A DNA stretch of 44,040 bases, from contig CAINBI010000141.1 of NCBI GenBank assembly GCA_903846555.1, positions 1 through 44,040 on the forward strand, read 5' to 3'. Shown here one piece after another: positions 1 through 8,799 of the stretch. Position 1 is the first letter of the stretch, and the number at the start of each line of letters is the position of its first letter. The notes under the pieces were generated by a model. It was not told the DNA's origin. It saw nothing but the letters and a program-made list of their open reading frames with translations, and ran no database searches. This DNA is from an uncultured Pseudomonadota bacterium. GTDB lineage: Bacteria > Pseudomonadota > Gammaproteobacteria > Burkholderiales > Methylophilaceae. The position numbers and the translations under genes are program-made.

Positions 1-49
1 AGGTCTGCAACTTCGCTTCTTCCATATTGATCACCATGCCTCGCATCAT
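1..49 (-). CDS. Possible 5' end of an ORF running out of the window
   Basis: An open frame starts at the ATG complementary to 47-49 and reads MMRGMVINMEEAKLQT before leaving the window. The short stretch vaguely recalls the N terminus of some integrase/transposase proteins, but 16 residues cannot prove this. No clear Shine-Dalgarno lies upstream. It would be divergent from the fnr gene. Confidence 0.2.
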   Translation of the reverse strand, partial: MMRGMVINMEEAKLQT

Positions 50-168
50 GACCGATTTAGAACTTATCTATTCAATTCAGACGCATTTCTTGGTGGAAAT
101 ACATAACACTTTCAGACTCATTTCATATTGGAAGAGGCTTGGGCTAGCTTCAATGATATTAAAGCGGT

Positions 169-933
169 ATGCTTAGCAACGGTTATAAAATTTCAATAAA
201 AATGAATCCTGAAAATATTACAGAAACAATTAAAGTTGCTTGCTCAAGCTGTAATTTGCGTGAGCTTTGCATGCCAGTTGGCTTTAATCCAGAAGATATG
301 CAAAAGCTGGATGACGTGGTCGCAACACGCCGTAGAATAAAACAGGGCGACAGTTTATTCAGTTATGGTGATTCATTTACCTCTTTATTTGCCATTCGTA
401 CAGGTTTCTTTAAAACCTGCGTTTCATCCGCAGATGGTCGTGAGCAGGTCACTGGCTTTCAGATGGCAGGTGAAATCATGGGCTTAGACGGTATTGTCAG
501 TGATTATCATAGTTGCGATGCTATTGCGCTTGAAGATGCCGAAGTGTGTGTGATGCCTTTTGCAAATGTTGAGGAGTTGTCGCGAGAATTCCCACAATTA
601 CAGCGCCATGTACATAAAATTATGAGCCGTGAGATTGTGCGTGAGAATGGCGTGATGATGTTGTTAGGCAATATGCGCGCAGAAGAACGTTTAGCTGCCT
701 TTTTATTAAATCTAGTGCAGCGCCTACATGCGCGGGGGTTTTCTCAATCAGAGTTAACACTTAGAATGTCGCGCGAGGAAATTGGTAGTTATCTTGGCAT
801 GAAACTTGAAACTGTGAGCCGCGCTTTTTCAAAATTTAGCGATGAAGGTATCATTGAAGTGAAGCAACGCTATGTGCGCATTATTGAACCGGATGCGCTA
901 AAGAAAATTTTCAACCCCCAAACTTACAGTTAA
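169..933 (+). CDS. fnr: Fnr/Anr-type oxygen-sensing transcriptional regulator
   Basis: This is a cytosolic CRP/FNR-family regulator of 254 residues, close to E. coli FNR (250). Cys25, Cys28 and Cys34, plus Cys116 in SDYHSCDAIA, match the four ligands of the oxygen-labile [4Fe-4S] cluster. A cyclic-nucleotide-binding-like beta roll spans roughly 50-140, followed by the dimer helix. The C-terminal winged HTH has the recognition helix MKLETVSRAFS, whose E..SR residues in this family read TTGAT half-sites. In FNR proteins, loss of oxygen lets the cluster form, the protein dimerise and DNA be bound. A perfect FNR box sits upstream of ccoN in this window, so cbb3 oxidase control is the obvious job. 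The ATG at 169 is preferred; an in-frame ATG at 202 would still keep all four cysteines. Neither has a strong Shine-Dalgarno. Confidence 0.93.
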   Translation: MLSNGYKISIKMNPENITETIKVACSSCNLRELCMPVGFNPEDMQKLDDVVATRRRIKQGDSLFSYGDSFTSLFAIRTGFFKTCVSSADGREQVTGFQMAGEIMGLDGIVSDYHSCDAIALEDAEVCVMPFANVEELSREFPQLQRHVHKIMSREIVRENGVMMLLGNMRAEERLAAFLLNLVQRLHARGFSQSELTLRMSREEIGSYLGMKLETVSRAFSKFSDEGIIEVKQRYVRIIEPDALKKIFNPQTYS

Positions 934-1024
934 AGACTGATAAGTTAACGCCTTTTATTAGAGTCTCAATAATAGTGCGCAGTTTTTATCAATAGTTGTG
1001 AAATATTGAGTCGCTAGCTATCGC

Positions 1025-1918
1025 ATGTCTTTACAAAACTTTCTAACAGTAACTGATCATAACCGTGATGTAAACGGCATGAAATATATCTACCCTGTAG
1101 TATCTCGCCGCGCTGGCGGCGTTTCAATCGGCATTAACCTCAATACTAATAATGCCTGTAACTGGCGCTGTGTATATTGCCAAGTACCGAATCTTACTCG
1201 CGGTACGCCGCCACCCATTGAACTTGAAGTTTTAGAGCGTGAATTAAGGTCTTTTTTAACTTACGTGCTGCATGGCGACTTTATGGAACACTATGTCGCT
1301 GAAGCTGATAGACACCTCAAAGATATCGCCTTTTCTGGCAATGGCGAGCCGACTAGTGCAAAAGAATTTCCAGAAGTACTGATTTTGATCGAAAGAGTGC
1401 TGCGCGAGTTCAAATTACTGGCTGATATTAACTTAACTAGTGATTTAAATGGCGTGAATTGTCCTGAGCCAATTAAAGTACGTTTGATTACCAATGGTAG
1501 CTTGATGGAAAAACAAACTGTGCTGGATAGCATTAGCCATTTAGCCAAATGCAATGGTGAAGTGTGGTTTAAGTTGGACGCAGGTACTAAGGAAGGTATT
1601 GCGCGTATCAACGATGTCAATATCAACCCGCAAAGTCACGTTGAGCGCCTTCAACATTGTGCTGAAATTTGCCCGACTTTCATTCAAACTTGTATGTTTG
1701 CTATGGATGGAGAACCACCACAGGAGGACGATATTTTGGCTTATCTAGCACTGATAAGCCAGGTGAAACTTGTGGTTCAAGGCGTGCATTTATATGGCTT
1801 AGCACGACCATCTTACCAGACTGAAGCACCAAGGCTAAGTCGCTTATCAGCAGACTGGCTTGAGGCTGTAGCGCTACGGATACGTGGGTTGGGTCTTACT
1901 GTCTATGTAAGTCCTTAA
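1025..1918 (+). CDS. Radical SAM protein (COG0731-like), function unknown
   Basis: A 297-residue radical S-adenosylmethionine enzyme. Cys45, Cys49 and Cys52 in NACNWRCVYCQ form the CxxxCxxC motif that binds the SAM-coordinating [4Fe-4S] cluster. A glycine-rich FSGNGEPT stretch follows about 60 residues later, as expected for the SAM-binding 'GGE'-like motif. The layout resembles the COG0731 group, which includes archaeal wyosine-synthesis enzymes, but the bacterial members have no assigned substrate that I can name. The gene follows fnr by about 90 bp, and its stop codon overlaps by 4 bp the stop of the convergent ubiM-like gene. An oxygen-sensitive role would fit the fnr neighbourhood, but that is inference. 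Confidence 0.8.
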   Translation: MSLQNFLTVTDHNRDVNGMKYIYPVVSRRAGGVSIGINLNTNNACNWRCVYCQVPNLTRGTPPPIELEVLERELRSFLTYVLHGDFMEHYVAEADRHLKDIAFSGNGEPTSAKEFPEVLILIERVLREFKLLADINLTSDLNGVNCPEPIKVRLITNGSLMEKQTVLDSISHLAKCNGEVWFKLDAGTKEGIARINDVNINPQSHVERLQHCAEICPTFIQTCMFAMDGEPPQEDDILAYLALISQVKLVVQGVHLYGLARPSYQTEAPRLSRLSADWLEAVALRIRGLGLTVYVSP

Positions 1919-3087
1919 TTCGCATCGGCTAGAAATCCCGCTATTGCTCGTTTAAATGGCGCGATGCGGTTACCTACTCTTAATGCGCTGGCTCGAAAAA
2001 ATCTGGCCAGTGGGCTATCACTACTATAAATTTTTGCAATGGCGTGCGTTGCAAGAAATAATGGTCGAGTGTTACGGCGATGCACTTGCTCATATCGCAA
2101 CAGCAGGCTATTTGATCCAATATCTTTACCCGATAGTAATGCAGCTTTTATTTCAGCCGATAAAGTTGCGATGCCTTTTATGCCAAAATTAAAGCCATGT
2201 GCGGTAACTGGGTGCATGCCAACTGCGGCATCGCCGAGTAGTGCAAACCGTTGGCCTACTAAGCGTTTTGAGTACACGGTTACTAATGGGTAAGCGTGGC
2301 GCGTTGAGACTAAACGCATAAGGCCAAGCCTATGTTTGAATCGGGCTGAAACCTCACGATTAAAATCTTCTTCATCTAAAGTCATTAAGCGATTCATTTC
2401 GTCTGGCGGTAGCGTAATCACTATCGATGAGCGTAAACCATTCATCGGTAACAGAGCTAAAGTTTGTCCGTAGTCAAACCATTCCCATGCGGTATGCTCA
2501 TGCGGAACAGGATGTTCCATTACGCAGACCATCATCGTTTTGCCAAAGTCATGGATATCGGCAGCGATACCCATAGCGCGCCGTGTTTCTGAAAATCGAC
2601 TATCTGAGCCAATTAAAAGCTTAGCTTTAATAGATTCGCCACTCGCGAGAAAAATCTGTATACCAGCGGCATCAGTCTTAATGCTGGCCACTTGCGCTTC
2701 TGTTTTAAAGGCAATCGCTGCTGATGTTTTTGCCACATCATAAGCCGCCTTTCGTATCAGGTGGTTTGCAATTAGGTAGCCAAGCTCACCATGCGACGTA
2801 TCGCGATGACCAATGTTTAAAGATAGCAGTGATGAGCCATTGAACACACGAGCATCTTGTAGAGGTGAAATAGCTTGCGGGTCGATAAGCTTCCATAAAC
2901 CTAACGCACGCATTAGCTGGACAGAATGTTGAGTAAGGGCAATCTCCCGTCCATCAAATGCAGGTTCTGACAATGCAGCTTCAGTTTGGCGTTCAATCAC
3001 GACTATTTGCAAGCCAGCATCAGCTAGCACTTTTGCAAAGCATAAGCCAATTGGACCAGCGCCGATGATTGCAATGTCGACATTCAT
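1915..3087 (-). CDS. ubiM: FAD-dependent ubiquinone-biosynthesis hydroxylase, UbiM-like
   Basis: A 390-residue flavoprotein monooxygenase of the UbiH/F/I/M/VisC family. The N-terminal Rossmann motif IIGAGPIG has its glycines at 9, 11 and 14. A GSDS (DG-type) motif occurs near 160, and GDAAVGMHP at 285-293 is the second FAD-binding motif. These enzymes hydroxylate the ubiquinone ring using O2, on the cytoplasmic face of the membrane. The GMHPVTAHGFNFG variant, in place of the more usual LHPIAGQGFNLG, suggests the UbiM branch known from Neisseria and other beta-proteobacteria. That assignment is from memory; UbiF or UbiH are alternatives. It is the distal gene of the cco/ccoG/fixH strand, 10 bp after fixH, so quinone synthesis may be co-expressed with the oxidase. 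Confidence 0.75.
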   Translation of the reverse strand: MNVDIAIIGAGPIGLCFAKVLADAGLQIVVIERQTEAALSEPAFDGREIALTQHSVQLMRALGLWKLIDPQAISPLQDARVFNGSSLLSLNIGHRDTSHGELGYLIANHLIRKAAYDVAKTSAAIAFKTEAQVASIKTDAAGIQIFLASGESIKAKLLIGSDSRFSETRRAMGIAADIHDFGKTMMVCVMEHPVPHEHTAWEWFDYGQTLALLPMNGLRSSIVITLPPDEMNRLMTLDEEDFNREVSARFKHRLGLMRLVSTRHAYPLVTVYSKRLVGQRFALLGDAAVGMHPVTAHGFNFGIKGIATLSAEIKAALLSGKDIGSNSLLLRYEQVHRRNTRPLFLATHAIAKIYSSDSPLARFFRASALRVGNRIAPFKRAIAGFLADAN

Positions 3088-3096
3088 TGCTTTTGC

Positions 3097-3366
3097 CTAG
3101 CGGCTTGATCTGTCTTGCATGGGTTTAATTCCAGTGGCCGCATGGTTCCTTGCCTGCCCTGCCGGCGCTAGGGCATCACGTTGCTCATTAAGTGTTTTAT
3201 TGATCTCTATGCCCTTCCGATAGTAATCATCATCAATCACAGGGTCAGGCCGGCTAATTGCAATATAGAGTGTAATGAATGAGGCAATCACCACTAAAAG
3301 TGGACCGCCAACAATCATCCATGCATATCCAAAATGCCACCACGGTCTTGTATCTATCGTTTCCAT
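3097..3366 (-). CDS. fixH: FixH-family membrane protein
   Basis: An 89-residue protein with one N-terminal membrane segment (about 11-34, WMIVGGPLLVVIASFITLYI). It is followed by RPDPVIDDDYYRKGIEINKTL, which matches the short FixH/CcoH-type proteins found after ccoG in beta-proteobacteria. FixH/CcoH proteins are needed for stability or copper maturation of cbb3 oxidase. Full FixH has a longer periplasmic domain; this short form keeps the membrane anchor and the DDDYYRKG motif. A GAGAG-like Shine-Dalgarno sits before the ATG. The gene lies 121 bp downstream of ccoG on the same strand. Confidence 0.75.
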   Translation of the reverse strand: METIDTRPWWHFGYAWMIVGGPLLVVIASFITLYIAISRPDPVIDDDYYRKGIEINKTLNEQRDALAPAGQARNHAATGIKPMQDRSSR

Positions 3367-3407
3367 TATGCTTCTCTCTATTTGTTTTTTTGTTAATCTG
3401 CTTAGAA

Positions 3408-3440
3408 AGCGCCTAGCTAGAGGATTTTAATCTAGGTGCT
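3408..3440 (-). other. Hairpin between ccoG and fixH
   Basis: AGCGCCTAG (3408-3416) and CTAGGTGCT (3432-3440) form a 9-bp stem with one mismatch. Next to it, CTATTTAACT(A/G)G occurs twice in direct orientation. The T-run after the stem is poor, so this may be an attenuator or mRNA-stabilising stem rather than a full terminator. Confidence 0.35.
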
Positions 3441-3487
3441 ATTTAACTAGGTTCTATTTAACTGGATTCCCGTTAGCTATACGCTCG

Positions 3488-5053
3488 TTATCTAGGGACT
3501 AGAAATACTGACATTTCTTTCACGATTTCTTTGCTCTCAAGCGCTAAAATTTCAAACTGAATTTTATGAGAACCAGGTTCAGCCTCATCATCGGGGATTT
3601 TCAAATCGACAATAATCCAGCGGGACTCTGCTGGTTTAACCATAATCGCTTGATTTTCATCTTCTTCATCCATGTTATCTTTGCTGTGTTTTGCCTCTTT
3701 TGACGCTTTTATATCTTTTGAATCTTTATCGTGTTTTTTATTTTTAGACTCATCATCATGGTTTTTATGTTTTGCCGCTTTCGTTTCAATTTCCAGATCT
3801 TTTAGGCCGCTGACGGTCAGTTGGTAATGTTGCGTATTCTCAGTCCCATTCATAATTTGCAAACGGTATACATTCTCCAACATGCCGTCACTTGTCATAC
3901 GAGCGATTACCCCGTCACGAACTACATTGACTCTAAATGGCGTTCTAAACCATAAGCTTGCAAGCAAACTAATGATTAATAACACAAGAACTGTAGCGTA
4001 TATTAAGACACGCGGTCGCAAAATACGTTGCAACATTTGCTTGTGAGACCAGTTGTTGGTGATTGCATGTTGTGTGGAATATTTAATTAAGCCACGCTCG
4101 TAGCCCATTTTATCCATAACGGTATCGCATACGTCAGCACAAGCGCCGCAGCCGATGCACTCATATTGCAGGCCTTTACGGATATCAATGCCTGTAGGGC
4201 AAACCTGTACGCATAAGCTGCAATCAATACAAGAGCCTAATGTTTTGGTGGTCACTTCAGCTTTGCGTGATCGACCGCCACGTGGTTCGCCACGGGCTTC
4301 GTCGTAAGTGACGATTAAAGTATCATCATCAAACATCGCGCTTTGAAAGCGCGCGTAAGGGCACATGTATTTACACACTTGCTCGCGCATGTAACCAGCA
4401 TTACCATAGGTCGCAAAGCCATAAAAACATATCCAAAAGGTTTCCCAAGGACCTAGGCTGGTGTTCAATACTGCTGAGCTTAGTTCTTTAATCGGTGTAA
4501 AGTAACCCACAAAAGTGAAGCCCGTCCACAGACCAAAGGAAATCCAAACGAGCTGTTTGGCTACTTTTCTGAAAAACTTAATGCTCGACATTGGGGCGGC
4601 ATCCAACTTCATCCGCGCGGCGCGATCACCCTCAATTTTTCTTTCTATCCAGATGAAGATTTCGGTATAAACCGTTTGCGGGCAAGTGTAGCCACACCAC
4701 AATCGCCCGGCAATGGCAGTAAACAGGAATAAAGAGAGTGCGGAAATAATCAGAATTGCAGTGAGATAAATTAGATCTTGAGGATATAGCACTAAGTTGA
4801 AAATATAAAAACGCTTAGCCTCTAAATCGAATAGCAGGGCCTGGCGATGCCCCCAATTAAGCCAAGGCATACCATAGAAAAATATCTGGGTTAGCCAAAT
4901 CATCACCCAGCGCCAGTTAGTAAAGAACCCAGAGACGCTGCGCGGATACACTTTATCTTGTGATTCGTACAGCGAAATAACAACCTCGTTTAAGGGTATT
5001 TTAATTTCCACTGTTTTGGCCGCAGCATTCTTATCAACAGGCGCTTCACTCAT
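3488..5053 (-). CDS. ccoG: Cytochrome c oxidase accessory protein CcoG (FixG/RdxA)
   Basis: A 521-residue polytopic membrane ferredoxin. Membrane segments lie near 50-68, 92-115, 168-186, 205-220 and 348-367. WCGYTC (Cys120, Cys124) and CKYMC (Cys227, Cys231) are the conserved CcoG cysteine pairs. CIDCSLCVQVCP (275-286) and CIGCGACADVC (299-309) give two [4Fe-4S] sites. In Rhodobacter, CcoG reduces Cu(II) for assembly of the copper site of cbb3 oxidase. The C-terminal Ig-like domain is interrupted at about 425-467 by a Lys/Asp/Glu/His-rich low-complexity insert (3653-3781), which makes the protein longer than the roughly 470 residues usual for the family. The gene follows ccoP after a strong terminator, so its transcription is probably partly separate. 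Confidence 0.93.
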   Translation of the reverse strand: MSEAPVDKNAAAKTVEIKIPLNEVVISLYESQDKVYPRSVSGFFTNWRWVMIWLTQIFFYGMPWLNWGHRQALLFDLEAKRFYIFNLVLYPQDLIYLTAILIISALSLFLFTAIAGRLWCGYTCPQTVYTEIFIWIERKIEGDRAARMKLDAAPMSSIKFFRKVAKQLVWISFGLWTGFTFVGYFTPIKELSSAVLNTSLGPWETFWICFYGFATYGNAGYMREQVCKYMCPYARFQSAMFDDDTLIVTYDEARGEPRGGRSRKAEVTTKTLGSCIDCSLCVQVCPTGIDIRKGLQYECIGCGACADVCDTVMDKMGYERGLIKYSTQHAITNNWSHKQMLQRILRPRVLIYATVLVLLIISLLASLWFRTPFRVNVVRDGVIARMTSDGMLENVYRLQIMNGTENTQHYQLTVSGLKDLEIETKAAKHKNHDDESKNKKHDKDSKDIKASKEAKHSKDNMDEEDENQAIMVKPAESRWIIVDLKIPDDEAEPGSHKIQFEILALESKEIVKEMSVFLVPR

Positions 5054-5111
5054 TCAACTAACCTTCTTAGGTTTATGGCTGCCTATTTAACAGGGGGTCC
5101 ATTACTACATA

Positions 5112-5156
5112 TTAAAAAAGCCCCCACCAATTGTCAGAGGCAACTGATGGGGGCTT
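5112..5156 (-). terminator. Rho-independent terminator after ccoP
   Basis: A long stem pairs 5118-5133 with 5141-5156 around a 7-nt loop, with only two mismatches and a CCCCC/GGGGG core. Read on the minus strand it ends in a run of T (complement of 5113-5119). It lies just after the ccoP stop and separates ccoNOQP from ccoG. Confidence 0.9.
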
Positions 5157-5174
5157 GTATTGCTAAACAAACTA

Positions 5175-6077
5175 CTAATTATTAGATAAACCCCAAACAT
5201 AAGCCGCGAGCACATGTATTTGTGCTGGCGTAAATTTAGCACCTTGTGCTGGCATCTGATTGGTTTTACCTTCATTAATACGTTTGATAATGGCCGCTTC
5301 ACCTGCGCCATGCAACCAAATATTATCGCTCAGGTTAGGCGCACCAATATCTTGGTTGCCCTTGCCTTCGGGTCCATGACAGGCAGCACAAGCCACAAAC
5401 TTCTCTTTACCTAAGCCCGCGCGACCTGAATCATGCATGCTACCTGAAAGGCTAAGGACATAATTGGCTACGTTTTTAACGTCTTCGGCATTACCTACGA
5501 CTGCTGCCATAGGCGGCATCATGCCAATACGACCGCCTGTGATGGTCTCCTGAATTTTTGCAGGGCTGCCGCCGTGTATCCAGTCGTTGTCGGTGAGATT
5601 AGGAAAGCCGCGACTCCCTTTTGCATCAGAACCATGACATTGTGCGCAATTGTTCATAAACAAGCGCTCACCAATCGCCTTGGCTTCTTTGTTGCTCGCA
5701 AGCTCTTCAGTTGGCATTGCAGCAAATTTTGAATAGAGCGGCTCTAACGCTTTATTTGCGTCTGCCATCTCTTTCTCGTACTGGTTTGCTTGCGTCCAAC
5801 CAAACTTACCAGCATAGCTACCCAATCCTGGATAGGCTGCCAAATAGAATAAAGCAAAGAAAATCGTAATGGTAAACATCCAAACCCACCAGCGTGGAAG
5901 AGGGTTATTCATCTCACGCAAGTCTTCGTCCCAAACATGACCACTGGTATTATCAGCGTTTGTGCTGGTTATTTTTATCTTACTTGTGAGCCACAATAAC
6001 AAAGCACAGCCAAAAATACCAAGCAAGGAGATGGTTGTGATGAAAATCGGCCAAAAATTACTTGTAAAATCACTCAT
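5175..6077 (-). CDS. ccoP: cbb3 oxidase subunit III, di-haem cytochrome c CcoP
   Basis: A 300-residue membrane-anchored di-haem cytochrome c. Two N-terminal membrane helices (about 8-31 and 63-84) flank a cytoplasmic loop. The periplasmic part has two c-type haem sites, CAQCH (144-148) and CAACH (230-234). Met ligands are likely in the MMPP and QMPAQG stretches that follow each site. CcoP passes electrons from soluble cytochromes to CcoO and CcoN. It is the last gene of ccoNOQP before a strong terminator. Confidence 0.96.
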   Translation of the reverse strand: MSDFTSNFWPIFITTISLLGIFGCALLLWLTSKIKITSTNADNTSGHVWDEDLREMNNPLPRWWVWMFTITIFFALFYLAAYPGLGSYAGKFGWTQANQYEKEMADANKALEPLYSKFAAMPTEELASNKEAKAIGERLFMNNCAQCHGSDAKGSRGFPNLTDNDWIHGGSPAKIQETITGGRIGMMPPMAAVVGNAEDVKNVANYVLSLSGSMHDSGRAGLGKEKFVACAACHGPEGKGNQDIGAPNLSDNIWLHGAGEAAIIKRINEGKTNQMPAQGAKFTPAQIHVLAAYVWGLSNN

Positions 6078-6189
6078 TTTATTTTTCCTTATATTTTCAA
6101 ACTTTAAGACTTCAACTTTAAAAATTTAAAATCTTCTGCTTCAAATCGTCTTTAAATCTTAAACTGATGAAGCTTTAACTTTAATGTTG

Positions 6190-6333
6190 CTAACTCTGAT
6201 CGTCTTTAAACGGCAGATTAGCTGCATCTTTAAAATCTGATGTATTGCGGTTTCGCCAAACCCAGACAAGGATGCCAACAAACATGATAAAACTAACAAC
6301 GGTAGTCAAGATTCTGAGCGTATTAATATCCAT
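6190..6333 (-). CDS. ccoQ: cbb3 oxidase small subunit CcoQ (FixQ)
   Basis: A 47-residue frame begins with ATG at 6331-6333 and ends with TAG at 6190-6192. It starts MDINTLRILTTVVSFIMFVG and continues through ILVWVWRNRN to a short acidic tail. One membrane helix followed by a VW.WRN motif and a charged cytosolic tail is the standard CcoQ layout. In some bacteria CcoQ stabilises the oxidase complex. Its position between ccoO and ccoP supports the call. The 112 bp to ccoP is AT-rich with repeated CTTTAAA-like words and no other ORF. Confidence 0.88.
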   Translation of the reverse strand: MDINTLRILTTVVSFIMFVGILVWVWRNRNTSDFKDAANLPFKDDQS

Positions 6334-6380
6334 TTTTTGTCATCCTTTTATATCTTAAAATTAGCTGGGTTAAGTAATGG

Positions 6381-7007
6381 TTACTTAAGGTGAATGCCTA
6401 ATACTTGCAGATAAGCAATCATCGCATCCAACTCAGTTTTGCCTTTAACTTCAGCCACTGAACCTGTAATTTCAGCATCGGTATAAGGAACGCCAACCCT
6501 GCGCAGTGCCCGCATATGAGATGGCATCTCTTCAGCATCAACAAGCGTTTTCTCCAACCAAGGATATGCTGGCATGATAGATTCAGGCACAAGATCACGC
6601 GGGTTAGTTAGGTGAATACGATGCCATTCATCACTGTATTTACCACCAACACGATGTAAGTCTGGGCCAGTGCGTTTACTACCCCATTGAAATGGATGGT
6701 CGTAAACAAACTCGCCTGCCACTGAGTAATGACCATAGCGCAAGGTTTCAGCGCGGAACGGACGTATCATTTGTGAGTGACAGTTGTAACAACCTTCACG
6801 GGTGTAAATATCACGTCCAGCCAACTGCAAAGCAGTGTAAGGTAACAATCCTGTAATTGGTTCTGTGGTTGATTTTTGGAAGAACAATGGCACAATTTCC
6901 ACCAGTCCACCAAATGCCACTGTGAACAAAATCAGCACGATCATTAGAAAGTTATTGGTCTCAATTTTTTCGTGGCTGAAACCACTTTTTGTTTCATGAT
7001 TCGACAT
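6381..7007 (-). CDS. ccoO: cbb3 oxidase subunit II, mono-haem cytochrome c CcoO
   Basis: A 208-residue membrane-anchored mono-haem cytochrome c. One membrane helix (about 20-43) is followed by the haem site CYNCHSQM (73-80), with conserved RPFRAE and GRDIYTREG motifs around it. [13 protein letters not shown] and the MPAYPWL Met ligand region are typical of CcoO/FixO. It starts 11 bp after ccoN, in the same transcript. It carries electrons from CcoP to the CcoN active site. Confidence 0.96.
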   Translation of the reverse strand: MSNHETKSGFSHEKIETNNFLMIVLILFTVAFGGLVEIVPLFFQKSTTEPITGLLPYTALQLAGRDIYTREGCYNCHSQMIRPFRAETLRYGHYSVAGEFVYDHPFQWGSKRTGPDLHRVGGKYSDEWHRIHLTNPRDLVPESIMPAYPWLEKTLVDAEEMPSHMRALRRVGVPYTDAEITGSVAEVKGKTELDAMIAYLQVLGIHLK

Positions 7008-7018
7008 GATAGTTTTCC

Positions 7019-8455
7019 TTAAGCGTGAGCAGCAACAGCTGGAATAGTCGCAGTTGCAGCCTTACCACTGGTTGCTGTTTTAATCACATTCCATAACATA
7101 ATAGTCATTCCGCTTAAATAAAGCAGGCCGCCTAGTAAACGAATTATGTAGTAGGGATGTTTTGCTTTTACACTTTCCACAAATGTGTAAGTTAATGTCC
7201 CGTCAGTATTGATTGCACGCCACATTAAACCTTCCATTACACCAGAAATCCATAGTGCAGAGATATAAAGCACAATTCCGATAGTCGCTAACCAGAAATG
7301 CAATTCAATGGCTTTCATGCTGTGCATTTGTTTTTGACCAAACAGACGTGGCACCATGTAATAAAGCGCACCCATAGAAACTAAACCTACCCAACCTAAA
7401 GCACCAGAGTGAACATGACCTACAGTCCAGTCTGTGTAATGTGATAGCGAGTTAACCGTTTTAATTGCCATCATCGGACCTTCAAATGTACTCATACCAT
7501 AGAAAGATAATGAAACAATCATAAAGCGAAGAATAGGATCTGTACGTAATTTGTGCCATGCGCCAGACATTGTCATAATGCCGTTAATCATGCCGCCCCA
7601 GCTTGGTGCTAGCAAAATTAAAGAGAAAGCCATGCCTAAAGATTGAGTCCAATCAGGTAATGCTGTGTAATGTAAATGGTGCGGACCTGCCCACATATAA
7701 GTAAAAATCAATGCCCAAAAATGCACGACTGATAAGCTGTATGAGTAGACTGGACGCCCCGCTTGCTTAGGCACAAAGTAATACATAATGCCAAGAAAGC
7801 CAGCGGTTAAGAAGAAACCAACAGCATTATGACCGTACCACCATTGCACCATCGCATCTTGCACACCTGCATAAGCTGAGTAAGATTTCATAAAGCTGGC
7901 AGGAATCGCCGCGCTGTTGACGATGTGAAGTAATGCAACGGTAAGAATAAATGCCCCAAAGAACCAGTTTGCAACATAGATATGCTTAACTTTACGCCTA
8001 GCGATAGTGCCGAAAAACACTACAGCATAAGATACCCAAACAACGGCAATAAGTAAGTCGATTGGCCATTCCAGTTCAGCATATTCTTTACCTTGCGTAT
8101 AACCTAACGGTAGAGAAATTGCCGCTGCAAGAATGACGAGCTGCCAACCCCAAAAAGTAAATGAAGCCAACTTGCCACAGAACAACTTAACTTGGCAGGT
8201 GCGTTGCACCACGTAGTAAGAAGTAGCAAATAAAGTGCAACCACCAAAGGCAAAAATTACCGCGTTAGTATGAAGTGGACGCAAACGGCCGAAACTTGTC
8301 CACGGTAAGCCTAGGTTGAGTTCTGGCCAGACAAGTTGAGCGGCGATAATAACGCCAACCAACATACCCACCACACCCCATACCACGGCCATGATCGAAA
8401 ATTGCCGTATAACAGCATCGTTATACGTGGATGATTCTATATTTTGGTCTTGCAT
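7019..8455 (-). CDS. ccoN: cbb3 oxidase catalytic subunit I CcoN
   Basis: A 478-residue haem-copper oxidase subunit with about 12 membrane helices. [11 protein letters not shown] carries a low-spin haem ligand, [20 protein letters not shown] carries the CuB histidine and active-site Tyr region, GPHHLHY supplies the CuB His pair, and [11 protein letters not shown] supplies the haem ligands near the C-terminal part. Length and motifs match CcoN/FixN. The enzyme is a high-affinity terminal oxidase in the cytoplasmic membrane that reduces O2 to water and pumps protons. It heads the ccoNOQP operon under an FNR box. Confidence 0.97.
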   Translation of the reverse strand: MQDQNIESSTYNDAVIRQFSIMAVVWGVVGMLVGVIIAAQLVWPELNLGLPWTSFGRLRPLHTNAVIFAFGGCTLFATSYYVVQRTCQVKLFCGKLASFTFWGWQLVILAAAISLPLGYTQGKEYAELEWPIDLLIAVVWVSYAVVFFGTIARRKVKHIYVANWFFGAFILTVALLHIVNSAAIPASFMKSYSAYAGVQDAMVQWWYGHNAVGFFLTAGFLGIMYYFVPKQAGRPVYSYSLSVVHFWALIFTYMWAGPHHLHYTALPDWTQSLGMAFSLILLAPSWGGMINGIMTMSGAWHKLRTDPILRFMIVSLSFYGMSTFEGPMMAIKTVNSLSHYTDWTVGHVHSGALGWVGLVSMGALYYMVPRLFGQKQMHSMKAIELHFWLATIGIVLYISALWISGVMEGLMWRAINTDGTLTYTFVESVKAKHPYYIIRLLGGLLYLSGMTIMLWNVIKTATSGKAATATIPAVAAHA

Positions 8456-8507
8456 TTGGTTCCCCCGTGGTACTTATTGATAATTCTTCGTGAGTTTCAC
8501 ATGTGAC

Positions 8508-8549
8508 ATTCTGTCGCAATAAGTCTAAAGCCATTTTGATGTATATCAA
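8508..8549 (-). promoter_or_regulatory. FNR-dependent class II promoter of ccoNOQP
   Basis: TTGATGTATATCAA at 8536-8549 is a perfect match to TTGAT-N4-ATCAA. If its centre is at -41.5, the -10 hexamer falls exactly on CAGAAT (complement of 8508-8513), which matches TATAAT at four of six positions. The predicted start is near 8501, leaving a leader of about 45 nt before the ccoN ATG. This is the geometry of an FNR/ANR-activated class II promoter, and an Fnr gene lies at 169-933. Confidence 0.88.
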
Positions 8550-8799
8550 TAGCCGTGAAAATCGTACATTTTAAACGTTTGATTTTCATCTGTAAACGAA
8601 GAACTTCGGCATTTCATTTTATTGAAAGCTCACCTGTCGTCAGCAAGATAAGCCGTTTCGAGAGAGGTGCGCTTTAGAAATTTGTAATCAGAGATTTTTT
8701 ATACTGGCTGTTTGTCAAAGTATTCTAGCCTATGGTGTTTTTCTGAGATAGCACTTACTCAAGCTCAATGTGATTCATATGATAGCGGCTCAATTTGTA
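8550..8799. other. Gene-free stretch upstream of the cco promoter
   Basis: No ORF, tRNA or strong hairpin is evident here. Together with the promoter and leader, the gene-free interval from ccoN to the regulator remnant is about 340 bp. It probably represents decayed sequence linked to the adjacent pseudogene. Confidence 0.4.

Noticed and set aside
151-164. Degenerate FNR-like site just before fnr
   Set aside because: TTCAATGATATTAA has three mismatches to the FNR box and sits almost on the start codon.
1291-1626. Open frame antisense to the radical SAM gene
   Set aside because: It lies wholly inside a well-supported gene, shows no motif, and has no ribosome site.
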